Below, piece by piece: positions 26,769-41,318 of a stretch of 64,000 bases of DNA. The position numbers and the translations under genes are program-made. Positions within the stretch are counted from its first letter, which is position 1; each line of letters starts with the position of its first letter. Under the pieces are notes generated by a model that made no database searches, was not told the DNA's origin, and worked only from the letters and a program-made list of their open reading frames with translations. The stretch is from Cacajao melanocephalus (lineage: Eukaryota > Chordata > Mammalia > Primates > Pitheciidae), in NCBI GenBank assembly GCA_963573385.1, contig CAUYLG010048267.1, positions 1 through 64,000 on the forward strand. Reading direction: 5' to 3'.

Positions 26769-27179
26769 TTCTATACTATTTTTTAAAGGATCTTTCAAAC
26801 AATGTAGTTGTGTGTGAGATTGATCTATGCTGTAAGTTAGGGACATAAGGTAACTATCTCTTAAGTGATTCTGACCAAGTTCAAATGTTCTCTTCCTAAG
26901 TTGGCCCTGATAAGACTCTTCTAGTAATTAATAATGCCTACAAGAGTGCTTGGCAAATTTTAGATGTTTGAGAATTACATGATGAGTCTATGACTGTTTT
27001 TCCTGGTTCCTCCTTATATGCATTCCATAAGTCTAAAATTACTTCACACATTCAGTGAAAGTAGATTGCTTCCTCAATTTGCAAATGAAGAGCTAATGGC
27101 AAATAGGCAAAAAATCTCTCTGAAGACAATAAGTGACTGAGTCAGGTTTATAATATGGGTAGATAGGTTATAATTTGAT
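26769..27179. other. no feature recognised
   Basis: Diverged AT-rich sequence, possibly with old repeat traces. Nothing I can support. Confidence 0.4.
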
Positions 27180-27400
27180 TGAATAGACATTTATTGGTGT
27201 GTATTGTGAAGAATTCTGCTAGGTGCTAGAGAGATTGAAAGATAATTAAGACACTAGTCTTATCCATTCTAAACATGCAATCTAGTAGGAAAAATATGGA
27301 ACAAACTAAACTATATTATAAAATAAGTATTACTTAAGTAACAAGAAAGGTCAGAAGAAGGTGTGATCCATTATAATGAACAGACATGATAAAGCTGTAA
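27180..27400 (-). repeat. L2 element, antisense 3' end
   Basis: GAATAGACATTTATTGGTGT, TCTGCTAGGTGCTAGAGAGA, CATGCAATCTAGTAGG follow the antisense L2 terminus (mobility region, then the ATTCTAGTGG block). Confidence 0.75.
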
Positions 27401-29860
27401 AACTGAGGTGAGTTTCAACATTTCTTAATGGATAAATAAGACTTTTGAAGGTTAGGAGGGAAAAGTGTCAGGCTAATGTAATAATACAAGTCAAAATTCA
27501 AACCAATAATAAGGAAATTAAATAAAAGGAAGAAATAGGTGGATGACAAAGTTGGCATTTTAAATTTATTAGAGTCTATGGATAGAAAAAAAGTGACTTT
27601 AGGCTCATTGAACTTCTTGGGAACAGAGTTGGCATTGCTCCCATCTATTTTAGAATTTTTGGCTTGCACCTTCCCAGTATAGAAGAAATAATTATTAAGA
27701 CGAAAAAGTTATTACGGGTCTTTTCCTCCTTCCCACTTATCAATCCAGGTCACTGGAAAAAAACTGGTGGGGATAGTGACTGCCTGAACTCTAACAATTG
27801 GCAAATAAACTTATTTTGACTTGACCCATTTTCCATTTGCTGGTCTCAGCTCTTGTTCCTGCTGCCCCGATTTTGTAGATGAAAACCCCTATACTGGTGT
27901 ACAGTCCTAATTGAAATCTCCATTGCCTATGCTAGGTGCCTTTGAAGATACACACCCATAATTCAATCAGATGACCCCAAGTTCTTAGTATCTATTCTCA
28001 TTTTCTTTATCCCTGTTCAGATTTATACTCCAATCTCAGATGGGCATCCTTTACACCTAAGCCTACCCCAGAGTATTTTCTTTCCTTCTATCTTTCTATT
28101 AATTTCTTCCACCCCTAATTTCATCCCACTGAATAACTAATAGCATACTACTATACCCAAACCCATGAAAAATGTTTTTTGTATCCAACACAGGCAAAAA
28201 GGGAACTAGGCAATAATAACATTCAGTTGTTTAGCTGGTACATACTAAATAAGACAAAATGCTCAGTACCTTTGGGATATTTTGTTTGGATTCTAGATCA
28301 GGAAAGATTGTTTTCTTCCTCCTTAGAAATTGTAGGCATTTTGATCATGCTAATAATTATTTCATAAGCAATAAGTAATCTGTACTGGTACAAGTCTTAC
28401 AGTTATTAAAGGTTGAAAATGTCCAAATAGCAATCTAAACCAGTAAGGCTGATGAAATTATAAGAGTGTCTCAAAAGATATATCTTCAATCAGATCATTA
28501 CTTGCAATTCCAGTAACATATGCTGAAAGAATTGTTCATGTGTCAGAGATTGGACCCAGATCATTTGTTTGACATTACCTAACTACTTAGAAAACAGACA
28601 AACCATCACATCTCTATTAGTGTTTCCTAAATACTGAATGCAATCAATACAAGTGATTGCTCTTTAAATGATAACACCATCTCTTCCTCCAAATAATATG
28701 ATGGACATAGGCTTTTTGCTTTCATCTTTGTATTTCCCCAAGTATGGTATTTACACATCTCACGGGATTATTTCCCTTGGAGAGAAATTTTTCGAACATG
28801 ATATTGTCATAGAAGAATATCAACACACAATTCTTAAAAAAATAAAAAAGAATCAAAGAAAGAGATGAATAAAAGAATTCTCAATTCAAATGAATATTTA
28901 CAGAAAGCTTTCTATAAATTTTTTCCTGATTAAATGTCTTCAAGTTTTAAATATTATCCCAGTTAATATTTTATACTTTACTTTTTTAGTTGTAATGTAG
29001 ATAAATTTTAAGTGTGATAAGAAAATTGTTTAGCTGTGGCTTTATTTATTATTTTAGTTTAATAAATTTGTACAGTATATTCAATGAAAATACCCAAAGC
29101 CTCATGAAATTTAAATAATATATTAAAAATTGCAAATGTATTTGCACTGCTTTAAGTCCAAAGGTATAGGCTTTAAAAATAAGAATTCACTTGTTTCGAT
29201 TTTGTTTTCAAACTAATTCTAAATTTGTCTGGGTTGTCATGATCAAAAGTAACCTTTTCAAACTATGATGTGTGGTTCAATACTTGTATCTAAAACCAAA
29301 AAGAGTCTCTTATTGATCTATTGATTTCTAAGAGCAATTATGGTAGCTTCAGACATTAAAATTGCTATTAACTATAATATTGTTTGGACAGTGGCAAAGT
29401 CATGCTATTAGTTACCTTTCAGACTGATATTGATTAGATTTTTTCAACAATAAATATAAACATATTAGACATCAATGTTCAGCTATTTCTTTCTGACAGT
29501 TATAACTCTAGCAAAAAGAGAGACTTAAAGCATATATTGAATGACCATTCCCATTCCTGAGGCAAAATTAATTACTGCTTTATTTTTGTCCATATAGTAC
29601 TCTGCATGTGCCTCTAATGGAACATTTTTGTGTAACAATTATGATTTATTTTTGTGCATGGATTCTAAGTTCTTTAAATTTCACTACTACTCCTAATAGA
29701 TAGGGTCTCATATATTAATCATATATTATCATAGAATAACTATTTTCAAATAAATAAATTTATGGTGGACAAATAAATATAAAAATAAATTTCAACTTGC
29801 AAAAACAAGCTCCCAAGGCACAATCAATATAACTTTGTGCAATGATTGAAATGTTCTAGA
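27401..29860. other. AT-rich sequence, no feature recognised
   Basis: A long stretch without a recognised repeat. Open frames at 27415-27669 (minus), 28179-28367 and 28668-28868 (plus) are AT-driven and match no family I know. Confidence 0.5.
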
Positions 29861-29863
29861 TCA

Positions 29864-30022
29864 GTTCTGTCTAATACAGGAACCACTAACCGTATGTGAC
29901 TATTGCACACTTGATATATGGCTACTGAAAGAAAATTTTTTATTTCATTTAGTTTTAAATAACTTAAGTTGAATACAGAATACATGGCTATCTAGTTAGT
30001 GTTTACTGTATGGGACAACACT
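29864..30022. mobile_element. small hAT-like non-autonomous DNA transposon
   Basis: The left end CAGTTCTGTCTAATACAG and the reverse complement of the right end (GTGTTGTCCCATACAG) are matching terminal inverted repeats. The interior GTATGTGACTATTGCACACT and the AATAT/ATGGCTA words recall the abundant mammalian hAT MITEs with a 'gtgctgtccaata..agccacatgtggcta' layout. Subfamily and orientation are not assigned. Confidence 0.6.
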
Positions 30023-30564
30023 TTTTTAGAGGTTCCCTCAAAAATAAACTTTGAAAATCTTTCAAAAGTGCAGCTAATTCTCTTTCTTAAAGGTTATAAG
30101 TAAATCAGAAGTCTGAAAGGGAAATGCAACCAAAGATTCCCTAAAGCTATGAGATATGTGTCATGGTCAAGTATTAATACCAATCAAAAATATCAAATTC
30201 CTAAATAAAAGTAATTAATAGTGATACAACATTAAAATACGTTTGAATTCTTCAAAATTGCCGACTTTTGTCATCATAATTAGTCAGTGAGCCCCAGAGG
30301 TGGGGTGAAAAATAAAGTAAATGTGAAATAGAGTAATGGCCAACATGGTTGGCAACTAAAAAGCAGTGACTTATCAACCCATCTTGAAACCTGTGGGTCT
30401 CAGGCACAGAATTTCCAGAATGTCCTAGTCTAACTCACAATGCACCAAGACCACCAGACCTCTTCCTGACCTATTTAGATTCTGGTGCTAACTTTTTCCC
30501 TTTGGACGCATTGCTGGGCCATTGATTGTTTTTAATTTTACATGCTTTCCTCTAGCTTAGGTAA
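30023..30564. other. no feature recognised
   Basis: No confident repeat or coding signal between the hAT-like element and the L2. Confidence 0.45.
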
Positions 30565-31389
30565 CTCATTCATTCAATAGTTATTGAGTATCACCTACAA
30601 TCTGTTCACTGTCCTATATACAGGTAGAGATCTGAACAAAACAGAACAAAATCCCTGGCTTCTAGAGCTCAAAATCAGAGAGGGGGAATATACAGTAAAT
30701 GAACAGACTATGTAATTAAAACACATTGTATGCTACTGAATGACAGGTGCTATGGAACAAAATACAGCAGGAATACAGCTAGGGCATGAGTGTGAGAGTG
30801 TGTGTGTGTGTGTGTGTGCACGTGCGTGCATGCGCTTGTAGGATGCAAGGGAACAAAATATTTAAAGGAAAAGGGGCAGATGTATGAACGGGGTACTGAG
30901 GCTGGAGTGGGAGTCTGAGGCAGAGGCATGCTTGGTTATTTGGAGGCAAATCAAAAGTAATATGTAGCTGGAATAAAGTTCAATCAGGGATGATAGTAGG
31001 AGGCGGGTCAGAGAGGTAACAAGGGCTAAACAGTGTAAACTTTGAAGGCCATTTTAAGGGCTTTAACTTTTATTCTGAATGTTATGGAATAACTCTGGAG
31101 GAGTAATGTGAGTTTTGATAGAGTTACTCTGACATTCTGACTACTGTGTTGAAATAAGACCGTGAGGGGTCAAGAGCAAAAGTTGCTTTTTCTTCTATTT
31201 AGGAATTCAGGATTAGGAGACTTTACAGTAGACCACGTCACAAATGACAGCAGCTTAACCACGGTAGTAGCTACGGAAGTGGTAAGAAGGAATAAATTTC
31301 TAGATGTTTTTAAGGTACAATAAATGGATTGGACAGATTGGATAGATCTACTGGAGATGTGAAAAAGAGGACTCAAAGTTTTAACCTGA
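30565..31389 (-). repeat. L2 element, antisense, with TG repeat and L1 at its end
   Basis: Starts CATTCATTCAATAGTTATTG, the antisense L2 3' end. It continues with GACAGGTGCTATGGAACAAA, TTTTATTCTGAATGTTATGG and GGTAAGAAGGAATAAATTTC, in L2 order. A TG microsatellite sits inside at 30789-30836. The L2 stops where L1 5'UTR begins at about 31390, so the L1 probably inserted into it. Confidence 0.8.
30789..30836. repeat. (TG)n microsatellite with GTGC/GCGT end
   Basis: About 22 bases of perfect TG flanked by TGTGAGAGTG and by CACGTGCGTGCATGCGC. Alternating purine-pyrimidine sequence of this kind can form Z-DNA and is often polymorphic. Confidence 0.93.
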
Positions 31390-32024
31390 GCAGGTAGAGC
31401 AAGATGATTGAATAGAAGACCTCACCAATTGTCCTCCCCACGAGAACATCAAATTGAACAACTATCCACACATAAAGCACCTTCATAAGAACCAAAAATT
31501 AGGTGAGCAATCACATACCTGGTTTTGACTTCATATCACTGAAGGAGTCACTGAAGAGGGTAGGAAAGACAGCCTTAAATTGCCAACACCACCTGAATCC
31601 CATTCCCCAGGCAGTGGCCATGCAGCACAGAGAGAGAATCTGTGCACATCGGAGAGGGGAAGTGTAGTGATTACAGTGCATTGCATTGGAATCCAGTGCT
31701 GCTCCGTCACAGCAGAAAGCAACATGGAGCATAACTCAGCTGGAGACAACAAAGGGAGTATCTAGACCAGCCCTAGCCAGAGGAGAATCACCTATTCCAG
31801 CAAATCAGAACCTGAGTTCTGGCAAGCATCACCATCCCGGGATAAAGTGCTCTGGGATGCTAAATAAACTTGAAAGGCAGTATAGGTCACAAGGACTGTA
31901 ATTCTTGGCAAGTCCTAGTGTTACGCTGGGCTCAGAGCCAGTGGACTTAGGAGTCCTTGCACCACTTCTACCCCAACCCAAGGCAGTTCAGCTCACAGCT
32001 TGCAGCTCCAGGAGAAAATTCTAT

Positions 32025-33005
32025 CTTCCACTTGAGAAAAGGAGAGAGAAGAAAAAAGAGGACTTGTAACTTGGATACCATCTCAGCCACAGTAGAATAG
32101 GGCACCAGGCAGAATCCTGAGTCCTCCCGTTCTAGATCCTAGCTCCTGAACATTTCTAGACACACTGGACCAGAAGGGAACCCACTGCCTTGAAGGGAAG
32201 AACCCAGTCCTGGCAAAATTCATTATCTGCTGACTAAAGGGCCCTTGGTTCCTAAATAATGAGCAGCAATACCCAAGTTGTACTTGTCAGCCTTGGGTGA
32301 GACTCAGAGCTGTGCTGGCTTCAGATGTGACCTTACACATTCCCAGCTGTCATGGCTATTGGGGAGAGTGTCCTTTGGCTTGAGAAAAGGAGTGAACAGA
32401 ATAAAAGAAACTGTCTTACAACTATGGTACCAGCTCAGCCACATAGGGTAGAACACCAAGTAGCCTCTTGAGGTCCCCAATTCCAGGCCTTGGCTCTTGG
32501 AAAGCATTTCTGGACCTGTCCTGGGCCACAGGGGAGCCCGCTGCCCCAAAGGGAGAGTCAGAGACCAGAGCCCTTGAGCCTTGAGTGAACATCAGCTGTA
32601 GCCAGGCAGTACTCACTGTGGGCCTGGAGCAGTGGTGGCCATGGGTAGAGACTCCCCTGCTTGTGGAAAAGGGAAGAATGAACAGGAAGAACTTCACCTG
32701 TGGCTTGAGTGATAGCTGAGCCACAGTAGAACAGAGAAATCACAAATTTCTAAGGTTTCCAACTCTTGGCCCTGGCTCCTGGACAGCACCTCTGGATCTG
32801 CCCAGGGCTAGGGGGACCTTACCACCCTGAAGAAAAGAACACAAGCCTGGCTGACTTTGACACCTACCAATTATAGAGCCCTAGGGACTTTAGCAAATAT
32901 AGGCAGTAGGCAGGCAGTGGTTACCATGGGCCTCAGGTGAGAGCCAGTGCCCTACTGGCTTCAGGTACGATCCAGCACAGTCCCAGTGATGGAGGCCACA
33001 AGGTT
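32025..33005 (+). repeat. three tandem monomers in L1 5'UTR
   Basis: Units of about 310-340 bp beginning near 32030, 32378 and 32660 share an ordered set of words. These are a GAGAAAAGG..GAA start, CAGCTCAGCCACA or CATCTCAGCCACAGTAGAA, CCTGGCTCCTG or CTTGGCTCTTG, and GTGAGACTC or GTGAGAGCCAGTG ends. Tandem 5'UTR monomers are known in several L1 families and contain promoter activity there. These copies are diverged from each other. Confidence 0.7.
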
Positions 33006-33040
33006 GCTAGTGTAACCCCTTCCAAGCTCCAGGCAGCTTA

Positions 33041-33096
33041 GCAGAAAGAGAGAGGGAGAGAGAGGAAAAGAGATAGAGCAGAGAGAGAGAGAGAAT
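33041..33096. repeat. GA-rich tract
   Basis: Purine tract of GAGAGAGGGAGAGAGAGG and GAGAGAGAGAGA units at the 3' side of the L1 5'UTR. Confidence 0.85.
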
Positions 33097-33504
33097 GACT
33101 CTGTTTATGAGAAAGTAAGAGAACAAGAGTCTCAGAGAATTCTGTATCTTAACAAAGACAACCAAATTTGTATTTCTGAGTCTGCAAGAGCCACAGCATT
33201 ACTGGGCTTGGAGTGCCCCTTAATGCAGATATGGCTGCAGTGACCAAAAACATAGATTACAATACCCAAGTCTCTTTGGATACCTGGAAAGCCTTCACAA
33301 GATGAATGGGTACACACAAGCCCAGACTGTGAAGACTGCAATAAGTGCTTAGCTAGTCAATGCCCAGACAGACACCAACAAACATTCACAAGCATCAAGA
33401 TCATCCATGAAAACATGATCTCACCAAATAAACCAAATAAGACATAAAGGACCAATCCTGGAAAGACAGATATGTGACCTTTCAGACACAGAATTTAAAG
33501 TAGC

Positions 33505-34345
33505 TCTTTTTAAGGAAACTCAAAGAAATTCGAGATAACACAGAGAAGGAATTCAGAATCCTATCAGATCATGTTAACAAAGAGATGAAAATAATTTAAA
33601 AGATTCAAGCCTAAATTCTGGAGTTGAAAAATGCAATTGACATACTGAAGAATGCTTCAGAGTCAAATATAATTGATCAAACAGAAGAAAGAATTGGTAA
33701 GATTGAAGACAGTTTATTTGAACTCACAGTCGGGGCAGGCCAAAAAAAAAAATTAAGAAGAATGAAGCACACCTGCGAAATCTAGAAATAATCCCAAAAT
33801 GGGAAATCTTAATCTAATTTAAGTTATACACCTTAAAGAGGAGATAGTGAAAGAGATAGAGATAGAAAGTTTATTCAAAAGGATAATAATACAGAACTCC
33901 CCAAACCTAGAGAAAGGTAATATTCAAGTAAAAGAACATTATAGAACATTAAGCAGACATAACCCAAAGAAGACTACCTCAATAAACAAAGTTTTAACAG
34001 TCAAACTTCTAAAAGTTAAAGAATCCTAAATGCAGCAAGATGAAAGAAACAAATAACATAAAATATAGCTGCAATACATCTGGCAGTAGACTTTTCAGAG
34101 GAAACCTTACACACCAGGGGAGAGTGGCATGACATATTTAAAGTTCTAGAGGAAAAATTTTTTATTCTATAATACTATATCCAGTGAAAATATCCTTTAA
34201 ACATGAAAGATAAATACTTCCCCAGACGCCCCCCCCAAAAAAAGAAAAGATTTTATCAACACCACCAGACCTGTCCTACAATACTGAAGGGATTTCTTCC
34301 ATCTGAAAGAAAAGGACATTAGTGAGCAATAAAAAATTATCTGTG
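33505..34345 (+). pseudogene. L1 ORF1 remnant
   Basis: ORF1 encodes the L1 RNA-binding chaperone (coiled coil, RRM, C-terminal domain). The nucleotide order here matches ORF1: AAAGAGATGAAAATAATTTA, GAAGAAAGAATTGGTAAGAT, GAGATAGAAAGTTTATTCAA, GAATAAAA..ACCTTACACACCAG, and AATACTATATCCAGTG. Frames are broken. The longest open piece, 33847-34029 (60 codons), contains KEIEIESLFKRIIIQ and NPKKTTSINKV, typical of the pre-RRM region. No functional product is expected. Confidence 0.82.
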
Positions 34346-34786
34346 GGCATCAAACTCACCATTAAGTACACAGGAAACTACAAAATTTATAACACTGTAA
34401 TTGTGGTATGTAAAGTAATCATATCTTGAGTAGTAACATTAAAAGTTGAACCAATCAAAAATAAGAAGTATGACCACTTTTTGAAACATAGACAATATAA
34501 TAATATATAAATAGAAATAGCAAAATGTTAAAAACTGAGTAGATAAAATGTTGAGTTTTTATTAGTTTTATCTGTGTTTATTCAATCAGTGTTGTCATCA
34601 ATTTAAAATAATGGGTTATAAGATATTATTTGCAAGCTTCATGACAACCCCAAATCAAAAAACATATAATGTGTAGACAAAAAATTAAAAGTAAGAAATT
34701 AAAATACCACCAGAGAAAATCACCTTTACGAGAAAGAAGTAAAGAAGAAAGAGAAGACCAGAAAACAACAGAAAACAAACAACAAA

Positions 34787-35190
34787 ATGGCAGGAGTAAG
34801 TTCTTACTTATCAATAATAACATTGAATATAAATGAACTAGATTCCCCAAGCAAAAGACAGAGAGTGGCTGAATTAAAAAAGAAAAGAGTAGAGAAGAAA
34901 AAACATGAGAGCCAACAATCTGTTCCCTAAAAGAAACAAGCAACACCTATGAAGACACACTAAGACTAAAAATAAAGAAATGGAAAAAGATATTTCCCAC
35001 AAATGGAAACAAAAAAAAGCAGAAGTAGATATATCAGACAAAACAGATTTCAAGATAAAAACTATAAAAACAGACAAGAAAGGTTATTGTAAAACGATAA
35101 AGGGGTCAATTCAGCAAGAGGACACAACAATTGTAAATATATAGGTACCTACCAGTGGGGTATTCTGATATACAAAGATGGAAATAAGAA
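34787..35190 (+). pseudogene. L1 ORF2 5' end (endonuclease), broken
   Basis: The ATG at 34787 opens a frame starting MAGVSSYLSIITLNINELD. This is the usual start of the L1 ORF2 endonuclease domain, where the LNxNG segment carries the first catalytic asparagine; here NG reads as NE. The frame stops at TAA 34928-34930 after 47 codons. L1 homology continues (GACAAAACAGATTTCAAGAT, AATTCAGCAAGAGGACACAA) to about 35190 and is then lost. Confidence 0.85.
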
Positions 35191-35236
35191 ACCACAGTGG
35201 GTAACATGAGCTATGTTTCATATTAAAAGTATGCTA

Positions 35237-37495
<2,259 letters not shown>

Positions 37496-37500
37496 CATGC

Positions 37501-37881
37501 TGTATTACTCTGTTTGGGCTGCTGTAACAAGACACCACAGACTGGATGGCTTAAACAACAGAAATTTATTTTCTCACAGTTCTAGAGGCTAGAAGCCCAT
37601 GATAAAAGGGCAGACAAATTTAATTTTTGGTGAGGGCTCTCTTCCTTACTTTCTTTCTATGTCAGAAGACACATATGAAGAAAGACATGACCTTTCCTTG
37701 ATGCATGTGCCAAGGGTGGAGAAGGAGTGAGGGCTTCCTGGTGTCTCTTTTCATAAGGAGACTAATTCTATTGAGTTACGGTTCTACTCTATGAACTTAT
37801 TTAATGTTCATGATTTCCTTCCTCGAAATATAGCACATTAGAAATCAATTTTGAGGGAACACATGCATTCAGTCCATAATA
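37501..37881 (-). mobile_element. MLT1-type MaLR solo LTR, antisense
   Basis: TGTATTACTCTGTTTGGGCT, CACCACAGACTGGATGGCTT, GGTGAGGGCTCTCTTCC and CATGCATTCAGTCCATAATA are antisense MLT1A/B order. CATGC (37496-37500) and TATGC (37882-37886) form a one-mismatch target duplication. Confidence 0.94.
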
Positions 37882-37886
37882 TATGC

Positions 37887-38756
37887 TCTCCTTTTTTCAT
37901 CCACATTATCAATAAAATATTTTAACTTAAAAGGTATTCAATGATTAATTTCAGAATTTAACCATTTCATTTTCTCAGAAATCATTGGAATGCAATTTTT
38001 TTTAACCAATTGAAAGAAGCTTTCATGGTAGCCTTGTAGACTTCGATAAAAAATGTTTTAAAAAATATAAACTTTATTAAAATGTGCTTCTGTCTTTTGC
38101 TGGTCTATAAGTCACAACACAAATTCAAATTCTTTCAGGACACAACCTCTAAAATCCAGAAGATTTTCTGCATTTAAAGAAGTCTGCTTTTAGATTACAT
38201 TTAGTCAAACATTTCATATGTCAGTTGTTCATTGCTGAATTAGAAATGTTTCCTGTCCTAGTTTAATGTATCAAGGAAAGAAAAAAACCTTCCAAATAAG
38301 TCTCTATAAAATGTGTGGTTGTACTTTTCCCTAGCCAAGGAAATTCACTTATCTTCTGGCCTTCAAACTAGAAGTGTTTTCTGTATTAAATTAGCACCAA
38401 ATTAATAAGCAAAGTATCCTATGGGAACTGGGTTTAAATATAATAAGGCTACATTTTTATTACCTATTCTGAAGCAAGTAAATGACTTTGTGCCATATAA
38501 GAGTTTATTAAAATAAAAATTTATATGAACATTTTAACAATTCTCCATTTATGAAATCTAAGCCTTAAAATTTTTAGGCAATAGCATGCTTACAGTAGAG
38601 AAATAAAAAGTAATTGCCAATAACAAAAAAAGTAACATTTATAGTTAAGGAATAAACTCAGCTTCATTAAACTGATAACCTGATTCATATCTTTGTGTTC
38701 CTGAGAATAAGACATTCACCGTATATTATTCAGATATTAAATATTCCCTGTTTTTA
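37887..38756. other. AT-rich sequence, no feature recognised
   Basis: Nothing recognised between two antisense MLT1 LTRs. Confidence 0.5.
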
Positions 38757-39158
38757 TTTAGTGGGACCACATAACACATTGCCACAAACTGGGTGGCTTA
38801 AGACAATAGGAATTTATTTATTCACAATTCTGAAGGCAGAAGTGTGCAATCAAGGTGTTGGCAGGGCTCTGTTCCCTCTGAGGGTTCTGGGGAATAATTC
38901 TTCCCTACCTCTTCCTAGCAACAATCCTTCTAGTTCCCTAACTTGTAGGTGCATCACTCCAGTCTCTCCCTCTGTCTTCACATGACCTTCTCTCTGTCTG
39001 TCTTCATCCTGTCCTTCTCTTTTAAGAATACAAGTAATCAGATTTAAGACCATCTTAAGATGCTTAACTAATTAAATATCAAAGTCACTATTTCCAACTA
39101 AGATCACATTCATAATTTCCAGGGGTTAGAACTTGAATACACAATTCCACCCACTACA
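38757..39158 (-). mobile_element. MLT1-type LTR, antisense (older subtype)
   Basis: CACAAACTGGGTGGCTTAAG, CAATTCTGAAGGCAGAAG, CAATCAAGGTGTTGGCAGGG, CTATTTCCAACTAAGATCAC and ATTCCACCCACTACA follow antisense MLT1B/C. Open frames at 38695-38985 and 38850-39053 lie in this LTR and carry no gene signal. Confidence 0.9.
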
Positions 39159-39639
39159 GGCTCCATTAAGTAATTAGAATAAAAAATTGAGCTGCTTCAA
39201 TCTTTTTTCTATTCTAAGAATTGTTAAGACTTTGTGAAATGTATCAAATGTCTGCAATGTGTGAGAAATGAGATGGGAGATATTAAGAGGAAAACCAGCT
39301 ATCTTTGTTTATAATTACTCCTCATGTTCACATTACTTACTCTGAAATAAATTATATTTCTAACAGGATAAAAAGAGAAAAAAGTGTTTGAGTCCCACAG
39401 ATAAAGGTACTTTCCTCATGAAAGAAACAAAAAGAACAGGTGGAAATATTCTGTTTTACAGTTATTATCTTGAGGTAAACAACGTACTTGAAAGTCCAAT
39501 TTAATAGATTATTGAACTTATTTATATTGCAAATTTTATACATTTTGTCAGTATAATTCTTTAGATATAACTGCCTACAATTTTTACTTTTTGTATTTGA
39601 ATCAATAGATTTTACTGCCTTCATATCATAACTATGCAA
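39159..39639. other. AT-rich sequence, no feature recognised
   Basis: Contains most of a 137-codon minus frame (39352-39765), the longest in the window. It is biased towards I, F, L, N, K and S as expected of AT-rich DNA, and its start overlaps antisense L1. Confidence 0.5.
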
Positions 39640-40480
39640 ATTAAAATAGATTTTTAAAAATACCCAAATCAACACTAAGCCCAAATCTCTAATGGCTGAA
39701 ATAAGAAAAAAAAATGACAATATCAAATGCTGTAAGAATGCAGAACAAACAGAACTATCATTCACTGCTGATGGGGATGAAAAATGGTACAGTCACTTTT
39801 CAAGAGTTGGAAGTTTCTTAGAAAACTAACCATAGTCTTTCCAGAAGATCAAGAGATCTCCTTCCTACATACGTACCTAAATGAGTTGAAGGCTTACATC
39901 TGCACGGAAATCTGTGCATGAATGATTGATTACAGCAGCTTTATTCATAGTGGCCCAAGCTGGAAACACCAAGATCTCCTTCAAACAGTGAATGACAAAC
40001 AAATGTGGTATATCCAAATGATGGAATAATATTCAGCAATAAAAAGAAACAAGCTATTAAGCCATAAAAAGATGTAGAAGACTACATACTGTAGGATTCC
40101 AACTACATGACATTATGAAAAAGACAAAACTATAGTAAAAAGTTCAGTGATTGGCAGAGATTTAGGATAGGAGGGGATGGATAAATAGGTGGAACAAAGG
40201 GGATTTTTAAGATAATAATGGATATATGACAGTATACATTCATCAGAAACTACAAACTACACAATACAGAGTGAATCCTAATAACAACTATGAATTTTAG
40301 TTCATAGTAATGTATCAGTATTGACATATCAATTGTAAAAAATTACCACACTAATCAAGATGTTAATAATAGAGGAAACTAGGCAGAGGAAATATATGGG
40401 AAGGAAACTTTCTGTGCTATCTGCTCAATTTTCCATAAATCTAAAACTGTTCTAAAAAAATCAGTCTATTAAAAAGTAAT
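39640..40480 (+). mobile_element. old L1M 3' end
   Basis: End of ORF2 and 3'UTR of an old L1. AAAATGGTACAGTCACTTTT, TTACAGCAGCTTTATTCATA, TGGTATATCCAAATGATGGA and ACTGTAGGATTCCAACTACA are followed by the terminal CTGTGCTATCTGCTCAATTT and AAACTGTTCTAAAAAAATCA words of L1MD/ME 3'UTRs. It is 5'-truncated. Confidence 0.9.
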
Positions 40481-41307
40481 AAGTTGTGTTTCTTTCATCC
40501 TAAATCAAGTTTGACTGAAACAATGCCACCCTTGAAAGTTATCATGGATTATCCTCCTGAGACCATGCTGCCTGGTTTATGAGCAGTCATTCTATTTTCC
40601 TCTTTTTCATATTTTCTGGAATTCTATTGCAATGATATCTAAAACAACTCAAATCTGTTATTTCAGAACTAAACCTCTGCATGTAAACTTATTAGCATTT
40701 TAAGTTTTCTATCCAGCAGGAAATTACTTAATTAACTTATTTTAATTCCTTGGCCTGTAGAATCTCTTTCAATACATTTAAAATGATATTAGACAAGGAC
40801 TGAAAAGTTTACTTTTAAACCAAAATGCATTTTCCTATTAATTTTATAATATTGTATATTTAACAATTGTTTATGTTAAATGACAGTATCAAAATTCTAA
40901 TATATGCTGAATTTTTTATTTACACTCTCTCACTTTGGGTGGTCATGCAACATGGCTGTCCAGAGCCACAGAATGTAACTTTGTCTTTTTGATGATGTAT
41001 TTACTTCCTTTATTCAAAGGTTTCCATGTTTATGTAATAAAAATGTGACATATTATTATAATGGACACATCCTGGAGTAACAGAGAAAAATTAATTTTAT
41101 CTCAGGAATGTCTTTTACCCTTCCACTATTCTACCACAAAACACCACCAAAAATCTAAATTTGCAAAACATTGAGAAATTCTGCTCTTCGGGAGTTTGGA
41201 GATTATATTTTGTTTGTATGGAGACAAATTATCCCAAATAACAATGTCAAAATCATATGGGTTAAATTGGTTATGGTATTATAGGATGTTATATTATTAT
41301 TTATTTT
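40481..41307. other. AT-rich sequence, no feature recognised
   Basis: No repeat or gene recognised. Confidence 0.5.
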
Positions 41308-41318
41308 AAATAACTATA

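Larger units (their letters stand above)
31390..35190 (+). mobile_element. L1, 5' part only (L1P/L1MA-type)
   Basis: It begins with an old-type L1 5'UTR (AGAGCAAGATGATTGAATAG; CTTCATAAGAACCAAAAATT; CATATCACTGAAGGAGTCAC). The UTR runs to about 33480, then come ORF1 (33505-34345), a spacer and the start of ORF2 (34787). Similarity to L1 stops within the endonuclease domain near 35190. The reverse transcriptase, 3'UTR and tail are absent. L1 copies are normally truncated at the 5' end, so loss of the 3' end implies a later deletion or rearrangement. Confidence 0.9.

Noticed and set aside
34626..35077. Two hydrophobic minus-strand frames resembling membrane proteins
   Set aside because: They are antisense to A-rich L1 spacer/ORF2 sequence, which produces F/L/S-rich frames on the complement.
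39352..39765. 137-codon minus-strand open frame, the longest in the window
   Set aside because: Composition is what AT-rich DNA yields; it overlaps the antisense of an L1 3' end at its start and shows no recognisable domain or signal.
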